From Dehalococcoidia bacterium (lineage in GTDB: Bacteria; Chloroflexota; Dehalococcoidia; UBA1151; UBA1328): a stretch of 10,196 bases of DNA. The translations under genes and the position numbers were made by a program. Location: positions 1 through 10,196 of the forward strand of contig JASLNQ010000057.1 of NCBI GenBank assembly GCA_030745955.1. The letters run 5' to 3'. The notes beneath the pieces were generated by a model, which saw only the letters and a program-made list of their open reading frames with translations, did not search any database and had not been told where the DNA came from. Below are positions 6,052-10,196 of this stretch, piece after piece. The first letter of the stretch is position 1. Each line of letters opens with the position of its first letter.

Positions 6052-6722
6052 GCGTCACCTCCGACGGATGTCGTCACGTAGTTGTCTGTCAGTTGCTGTT
6101 CGACGAGATCGTTGTTGATCTCTTCTGCCCGACGCGTCCGTTCGAGCCTCCAGTAGACATTCCCGCAGAAGGGAACGGAGAGCAGGACCAGGACGTGGAC
6201 GAGCAGGCTGGTTGTTTCGACCGTGCCGCCGCCGATGTCGTTGATCGGTGCGATCGATACGAGTGTGTAGGCTGCCAGTGCACCGACCGTGTATTTCGCC
6301 GTGTTGAAGGTCGAAAAAGTTACCGACAGGGCCAGTAATGCGGGCATGTAAAACACGTATGTGCTGGACGGGAAGGTATTGGTGAGGGCCAGGACACTGG
6401 TAATGGCAGCGATATCGACGGCGCTTGCCGCATACACGATCCATGTTGGGATCGGTCGTTCACGGTTCACTTCGACCTGCAGGAAGAAGTTACCGACGGC
6501 CAGGCCCAGGATTATCGCGACCGAGACCTGCGCCTCGATGAAGCTGCCTGAGTTCCAGAGGGTGAGGGCCAGTCCTGTGATGACCAGCACCCAACGGGCG
6601 TAGATGATCACGGGGAGTCCCGATTTGATGTCTTCACCGCTGACGGGAGTGAAGTTGAAGCCGAAGGTCCCCGAGCCGCCCGTATCGGACGGCGGAGCCC
6701 CGGTCGTTGTTGTTTGAGTCAT
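6048..6722 (-). CDS. Six-helix membrane protein, kinase-sensor-like domain, copy 1
   Basis: This 224-aa protein has a flexible Thr/Gly-rich N-terminus (1-35), then about six membrane segments (38-56, 65-84, 92-114, 120-138, 143-160, 170-190) and a charged cytoplasmic tail (191-224). The domain is homologous by eye to the preceding and kinase copies: Y-A-R-W at 41-44, G-L-A-V-G-N at 73-78, S-A-V-D-I-A-A-I-T at 100-108, Y-V-F-Y-M-P-A at 122-128, A-A-Y at 150-152 and W-R-L-E-R-T-R-R at 191-198. The tail ends like the start of the kinase's coiled linker (RTRRAEEIN versus RTKRAEAVD), as if a kinase had been cut just after the linker began. AAGGA lies 7 nt upstream of the ATG. It follows the 179-aa coiled-coil gene after 83 bp and overlaps the next gene by 4 bp, which supports an operon. 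Confidence 0.85.
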   Translation of the reverse strand: MTQTTTTGAPPSDTGGSGTFGFNFTPVSGEDIKSGLPVIIYARWVLVITGLALTLWNSGSFIEAQVSVAIILGLAVGNFFLQVEVNRERPIPTWIVYAASAVDIAAITSVLALTNTFPSSTYVFYMPALLALSVTFSTFNTAKYTVGALAAYTLVSIAPINDIGGGTVETTSLLVHVLVLLSVPFCGNVYWRLERTRRAEEINNDLVEQQLTDNYVTTSVGGDA

Positions 6723-6805
6723 GTCGTTTTCCTTGTTGTGCGGACCGTGGAGGTGAGGCAGAGGCCCCGGACTCCAGGTCCTGCGGGTGAGTCGTTTTCA
6801 GGTTT

Positions 6806-7345
6806 CTAGACCCGCTTGATCTCCTGGGCGGAGAGAATGGCGTCTTTTGCCCTGCGGTAACCGGCGCCGCGCCTTGCCTTGACGTCGAGTTCGTCGACAT
6901 CGAGCAGTTCGGCGATCTTGTTGACGCCGAGTTGCGCTTCCTTGCGTTCGGCGGCGAAGACTTCCAGCTGCTCCTGCAACCGGTCTTCGTCCATTCCGGC
7001 GATGACTTTCCAGATGCCCTTCTTTTCGAGCTCTTTCCGCTGCTGGAAGATGTCGACGGTTGAGTCGATGACCTGGATTCGCGTAATCACCTGTTGAAGG
7101 TGGTTTTCGGCGGTGGACTTGCGTTTCATCGCACGGTCCATCTTGTAGGCCGAAACTTCGATCTCGGCATCGCTGGCGTAGGGCTCAGAGGCGGCGTCGA
7201 GATAGCCGTCATATTCGTCCTGCGCCCGCCGGATGCGGGATACCAGCTTGTCCTGGTCGACTTCCTGGCGAATACGTTCCTTGCCGAGGTCCTTGACGTT
7301 CAGGTCCTCGAGTGTCCGTGCCCGCCCAAACCAGAGAATTCCCAT
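6806..7345 (-). CDS. Small coiled-coil protein, possible ESCRT-III/Snf7-like fold
   Basis: This 179-aa soluble, highly charged helical protein opens the operon, with a very strong ribosome site (AAGGAGG, 6 nt spacing). It starts MGILWFGRAR, a short hydrophobic and basic tip like those of ESCRT-III proteins that insert into membranes. Long helices cover about 20-55 and 60-110, with a break at Gly110 and I-W-K-V-I-A-G-M-D-E-D-R-L (111-123). A short acidic helix (124-149) and a basic tail (156-179) follow. The pattern of a hairpin, then an MD-x-D-x-L-type acidic helix, resembles Snf7/CHMP layout. Uncharacterised proteins with this organisation occur in Chloroflexota from memory, sometimes loosely labelled chromosome partitioning. 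The coiled-coil nature is clear; the ESCRT-III link is an inference from layout and from the PspA-like neighbour. Confidence 0.85.
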   Translation of the reverse strand: MGILWFGRARTLEDLNVKDLGKERIRQEVDQDKLVSRIRRAQDEYDGYLDAASEPYASDAEIEVSAYKMDRAMKRKSTAENHLQQVITRIQVIDSTVDIFQQRKELEKKGIWKVIAGMDEDRLQEQLEVFAAERKEAQLGVNKIAELLDVDELDVKARRGAGYRRAKDAILSAQEIKRV

Positions 7346-7468
7346 CTTTCTCCTCCTTGATCACCAGTTCGGCGTTTGCGTCGCTGCGTCTGCAGGTGGG
7401 CGTTTCGCGTGGCTGATGAGTACCTGGTGATAAATGTGGATTGCGGGGGCGTGGTGGAACAGCGATGG

Positions 7469-7491
7469 CTGTACTGTTCTGGCTAGTACAG
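7469..7491. promoter_or_regulatory. Dyad upstream of the envelope-stress block
   Basis: CTGTACT and AGTACAG are perfect 7-bp inverted arms separated by 9 bp, with a third TGTAC core just to the right (7493-7497). The dyad is about 125-145 bp upstream of the first gene of the block, in the position expected for an activator or repressor site. The responsible protein cannot be deduced; autoregulation by the block's own LuxR-type regulator is one possibility. Confidence 0.45.
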
Positions 7492-7633
7492 ATGTACCGG
7501 GCGGTGGGCGCCGGGGTGGGGTTGGGCTGCGCCAACATTCGCGATCGCGGTCAACGCGCCCCGAGCGCAGTCCTCGGAGCCGAGGAGCCCGGGGTTGGGT
7601 CGCGGTGTTCGACCGTGAGGAGTTTGGAGGAGA

Positions 7634-7654
7634 ACGCGTGCGTAGGTCACGCGT
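7634..7654 (-). terminator. Hairpin downstream of sulfatase gene
   Basis: ACGCGTG (7634-7640) and CACGCGT (7648-7654) form a perfect 7-bp stem with a 7-nt loop, starting 54 nt after the sulfatase stop. No U-run follows on the minus strand, so it is a weak intrinsic terminator at best, or an mRNA 3'-end-stabilising structure. Confidence 0.35.
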
Positions 7655-7678
7655 CTTTGAGAACCACCCACACGCTAA

Positions 7679-7701
7679 CCCTCGCCCTCATAAGGAGAGG
7701 G
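7679..7701 (-). repeat. CCCTC/GAGGG hairpin right after the sulfatase stop
   Basis: CCCTC (7679-7683) pairs with GAGGG (7697-7701), with a further inner CCT/AGG pair around a CATA loop. It begins 7 nt after the sulfatase stop codon. The wording (CCCTCGCCCTCATAAGGAG) is like the short stem-loop repeats scattered between genes of many bacteria. A dispersed intergenic repeat or weak terminator is plausible. Confidence 0.35.
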
Positions 7702-7707
7702 GATTGG

Positions 7708-9207
7708 TCATACTCCGGTGGATGGGTTTTCGGTGTCCAGATAGTCCCAATTAGGTTTTAGGTCCCAGCGTACGGTGTCGGCGGGCATTGTTTGTTTGGC
7801 CCACGGGACCAGGATGCCTAGATCGGCTGTTTGCTTTCGAATCTGGGCGTCAACCTGTTCAGGGTTCCAGTCATCGAGCAAAAGTTTGGCCAGGCGCATG
7901 GCGACGTCTGCGTGCTCGGGCGCATCGATCAGGTCGTTCATTTCGCCCGGATCGTCGGCTAGGTTGAACAGTTGCGAGGGCATGCCGTGATAGTAGTTCA
8001 GCTTCCATTCGCCCGCGCGGACCATCCGGTTCTGCCAGGTGCGGTCGCCGTCGGAGTGAGCGGGATCGCCGGGTTCGGTGCAGTACTCGGAAAACGCTAT
8101 GTCGTGCCAGTCATCAGACGCAGGGTCTTCGATTAGCAGCTGCAGTGAACGGCCAGTGGAATGTGGCAGCGCCGGTGCGCCGGCGGCGTCGAGCATTGTC
8201 GCGTTGAGGTCGAGCTGGCTTGTCACGCGGTTGACGTGCAAGCCCTGCGGCAGGCGGGCGGGCCACGAAACGATCGCCGGGACCTTCACCGAGTCTTCGT
8301 AGAACGTCTGCTTCCACCAGAGTCCCTTTTCGCCGATCTGCTCGCCGTGGTCGGCAGTGTAGACGACAAGGGTGTTTTCGAGCATACCGTGCCTGGCGAG
8401 CGTGTCGAAAATATCCCCGATCAGGGCATCGAGGCGGGTCACAAGGCCGTAGTAGGCGGTGCGGCACCGTTCGATCTCCTCGGGGGTCACGTCTTCCAGC
8501 CCAGCGTGCGATTTCCACCATTTAAGGTAGGGATGCGTTTCGTCTTCGAACGGCCTGGGATTTGCTGGCTGCGGGACCTTGCCACGGTACGAATCGTAGT
8601 CGGCTTTCGTGGCGACGAACGGCTGGTGGGGCAGCATGAAGCCGACCGCCAGGCAGAAGGGTCTGCCGTTGTCCCCGGCGGCGTACTGGTCGATGTACTC
8701 GACCGTGCGGGCCGCGACGTTCTCATCGTGGACCTGGTAGGCGTTGAGGCCAGGGCCTGAAAGCTTGAGGCTGATGCGGTTCGGCCCCTGAGTTCCTTTC
8801 AAATCGCCGTGATCGACCTCGTCGGCACCGAGGTGGTTCGGCCCGTGGTCGCCGACGTGCCGTTCTGTGAATCCGTGTAGCTGGTCGGGTCCGTTGAAGT
8901 GCATGCGCCCTATCTGGACCGGCATGTATCCGGCGGCTCCAAGTGCGTGGGCGAATGTTGGAATTCCGGGGTGCAGGGACTGTGTGTTGGTCCAGACTTC
9001 GTTCCGGTATGGGTGCTGGCCGGTGAGCATCGAAGCGCGTGACGGAACGCAGATCGGCGAGGCGCAGTATGTGTTGTCGAACACGATCCCCCGGGCGGCC
9101 AGGGCGTCGAGGTTCGGTGTGCGTATGACCGGGGCGCCGGAGCAGCCCATGACTGCCGGATTGTGCTGGTCGGACTCTATGAAGAGGATGTTGGGTTTTG
9201 AAGGCAT
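7708..9207 (-). CDS. Formylglycine-dependent sulfatase
   Basis: This 499-aa protein is a complete type I sulfatase of the alkaline phosphatase superfamily, hydrolysing a sulfate ester or related substrate. The signature is C53-V-P-S-R57 within ICVPSRASMLTGQ; Cys53 would be oxidised to formylglycine by a maturation enzyme that is not in the window. Other active-site elements are Asp13-Gln14 (metal, in ESDQH), Arg101/His103 in GRMHF, His194 in LPHQPF, and Asp286-His287 in YTADHGE, with Lys294 or Lys299 nearby. There is no signal peptide, so it is probably cytoplasmic. Length fits arylsulfatase/choline-sulfatase-like enzymes, but the substrate cannot be read. The start at 9207 is set by the conserved KPNILFI opening; no clear ribosome site precedes it (a short AT-rich patch does), so a leaderless or weakly initiated message is possible. 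It is separated from both neighbours by gaps and is probably monocistronic. Confidence 0.95.
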   Translation of the reverse strand: MPSKPNILFIESDQHNPAVMGCSGAPVIRTPNLDALAARGIVFDNTYCASPICVPSRASMLTGQHPYRNEVWTNTQSLHPGIPTFAHALGAAGYMPVQIGRMHFNGPDQLHGFTERHVGDHGPNHLGADEVDHGDLKGTQGPNRISLKLSGPGLNAYQVHDENVAARTVEYIDQYAAGDNGRPFCLAVGFMLPHQPFVATKADYDSYRGKVPQPANPRPFEDETHPYLKWWKSHAGLEDVTPEEIERCRTAYYGLVTRLDALIGDIFDTLARHGMLENTLVVYTADHGEQIGEKGLWWKQTFYEDSVKVPAIVSWPARLPQGLHVNRVTSQLDLNATMLDAAGAPALPHSTGRSLQLLIEDPASDDWHDIAFSEYCTEPGDPAHSDGDRTWQNRMVRAGEWKLNYYHGMPSQLFNLADDPGEMNDLIDAPEHADVAMRLAKLLLDDWNPEQVDAQIRKQTADLGILVPWAKQTMPADTVRWDLKPNWDYLDTENPSTGV

Positions 9208-9398
9208 CAGGTGTTATTTATGTGCGCTGGGATGGTGTGGAGTGGTTTGGTGCGATGAGAATGGCATTCGCGTGTTGTACGAGATCGGGGGAACTCAAAA
9301 CGGCCAATCTCTCCCTGGTCTCAGGTCGAAACGTGTCCCACATCGACTTACGGCCGATACGGGAATCCCAATACAGGTTGCTTTGCATTTTGCGATTT

Positions 9399-10193
9399 TC
9401 ATTGTATTGGTGCTTGCAGGAAATCGGATATTGACCTCCATGTCTTTTCAAAATTATAGATGTCGTTGTGCCCCGCGCCATCAATAGTAATGAATTCTTT
9501 ATTTGAGATAGTGGTGTTTTCAAAAAGCGCTTTCCCGCGTTTGAGCGGAATGATGTTATCTTTTGTGCCGTGGATAATACTCAGACTTCCTGCATGGTTT
9601 TGCAATAACGCCACGTTGTCATAGTTTTCCCCTGAGAATAGTGCAATAAGGAATATTGGGAAGAAGGGGAACCTCGATTTTGCCACATTGACCAGGGAGT
9701 CAAACGGGGCGATAAAGAGCATTCCATCTACTGGCATGAGTGTTGCATGATGGCTTGCAACTCCAGAACCGATGCTTTCACCAACCAACAGGGTTTGAGT
9801 GTAGTTTCTCGACTTCAAAAACGAAACGATGCTTTCCGCATCCTTGAGTAACAATTCACGGGACGGTCTCCTGTCATCTCCTCCATACCCGGCGTACTCC
9901 ACGAACAGATATGAAAATCCGTTGTCTTCGAAAATTCCTTTCAGATGGGATCTGTCGCACGCGGACCCAGCGTTGCCATGATAGACAACCACGATCTTAT
10001 CGCTCGCATGCCTGTAATACGCCCTTGTGCCGTTCGTATTTATTTTTTCGGCGTCGTCAAACGCAGGACAGTCGTTGAAATTATTTTGTGTGAGATTGGG
10101 ATGGTAAATCAGACTTCGGTGTGAAATGAATATAAACGCAAAAAGTCCGAGATAAATCAACAGGCCAGCAAGAAGTATTCGCTTTATGTACAT
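9399..10193 (-). CDS. Membrane-anchored alpha/beta hydrolase (BEM46/ABHD-like)
   Basis: This 264-aa protein has an N-terminal membrane anchor (residues 5-24, uncleaved in appearance) followed by an alpha/beta hydrolase domain facing away from the cytoplasm. The oxyanion strand is V-V-Y-H-G-N-A-G (69-76), the nucleophile Ser140 in G-E-S-I-G-S-G, the acid Asp212 in H-G-T-K-D-N-I-I-P, and the base His242 in G-A-G-H-N-D. This order is that of BEM46/ABHD13-type serine hydrolases, whose substrates are usually unknown (esters or thioesters, possibly peptides). The triad is intact. The ATG is 4 bases from the right edge, so upstream signals are not visible and a slightly longer start cannot be excluded. 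Base composition is strikingly AT-rich (21 G+C in the 60 bases from 9481, against 43 in the 60 bases from 8221 in the sulfatase), suggesting horizontal acquisition. About 190 bp with no visible gene or terminator separates it from the sulfatase. Confidence 0.93.
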   Translation of the reverse strand: MYIKRILLAGLLIYLGLFAFIFISHRSLIYHPNLTQNNFNDCPAFDDAEKINTNGTRAYYRHASDKIVVVYHGNAGSACDRSHLKGIFEDNGFSYLFVEYAGYGGDDRRPSRELLLKDAESIVSFLKSRNYTQTLLVGESIGSGVASHHATLMPVDGMLFIAPFDSLVNVAKSRFPFFPIFLIALFSGENYDNVALLQNHAGSLSIIHGTKDNIIPLKRGKALFENTTISNKEFITIDGAGHNDIYNFEKTWRSISDFLQAPIQ

Positions 10194-10196
10194 TGT

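Larger units (their letters stand above)
7346..7707. other. Intergenic region upstream of the six-gene block
   Basis: I find no credible gene in these 362 bp; the frames present have no homology-like content and are broken by G-rich low-complexity sequence. It should hold the promoter of the block read leftward, but I see no good -35/-10 pair. It contains the dyad at 7469-7491, an 8-bp inverted repeat ATCACCAG/CTGGTGAT (7360-7367 and 7424-7431) close to the first gene's ribosome site, a short TCCTCGG-AG-CCGAGGA palindrome (7571-7586), and two hairpins after the sulfatase gene. Confidence 0.6.

Noticed and set aside
5188..6081. Plus-strand frame of 297 codons
   Set aside because: It crosses two well-supported minus-strand genes antisense and shows no domain-like pattern.
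6723..6799. 9-bp direct repeat GTCGTTTTC at 6723-6731 and 6791-6799
   Set aside because: It is short, one copy sits in the ribosome-site region, and nothing else suggests a binding pair.
8161..8760. Plus-strand frame of 199 codons
   Set aside because: It is antisense to the sulfatase core, whose catalytic motifs are intact.
9218..9523. Minus-strand frame of 101 codons between hydrolase and sulfatase
   Set aside because: It overlaps the hydrolase 3' end in another frame, has no clear ribosome site and no recognisable domain. A gene remnant is possible but unsupported.

Overview
The window reads as a high-GC bacterial chromosome segment with every convincing gene on the minus strand. The (Thr/Pro)-rich lipoprotein, the NarL/DegS-type two-component pair, the soluble sulfatase and the uncharacterised coiled-coil family starting near 7345 together resemble Chloroflexota (for example SAR202/Dehalococcoidia-like marine lineages). 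This placement is an inference from gene style, not from any marker gene.

Layout, right to left (the direction of transcription): an AT-rich, membrane-anchored alpha/beta hydrolase (9399-10193); a formylglycine-type sulfatase (7708-9207); a 360-bp gap with dyads and hairpins; then a six-gene block (7345 to 2220). The block holds a 179-aa coiled-coil protein with a plausible ESCRT-III/Snf7-like layout, two small six-helix membrane proteins overlapping by 4 bp, a 351-aa PspA-like coiled-coil protein, a membrane histidine kinase and a NarL/LuxR response regulator. After a C-rich, possibly Rho-dependent termination region come a sigma70-like promoter, a Pro/Thr-rich lipoprotein (1038-1898) and a secreted tandem-repeat protein (1-1019) that runs off the left edge.

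The most interesting region is 2220-7345. The kinase's N-terminal membrane domain and the two stand-alone membrane proteins are recognisably the same domain (shared ARW, G-x-x-V-x-N, S-x-x-D-x-x-x-IT, Y-x-x-Y-x-P and R-x-ER-x-RR positions). They sit with two coiled-coil proteins that look like membrane-remodelling, PspA/ESCRT-III-type proteins. I infer an envelope-stress module, analogous to but distinct from Psp and LiaFSR: membrane sensor units, membrane-binding coiled coils and a dedicated two-component system.

The kinase carries a run of nine G residues (coding strand) in its ATP-binding domain. As written this shifts the frame and fuses kinase to regulator in one 650-codon frame. With eight G the kinase has a normal G2 box and stops in a 4-bp ATGA overlap with the regulator. 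This is either a sequencing/assembly error or a phase-variable or slippage site; the sequence alone cannot decide.
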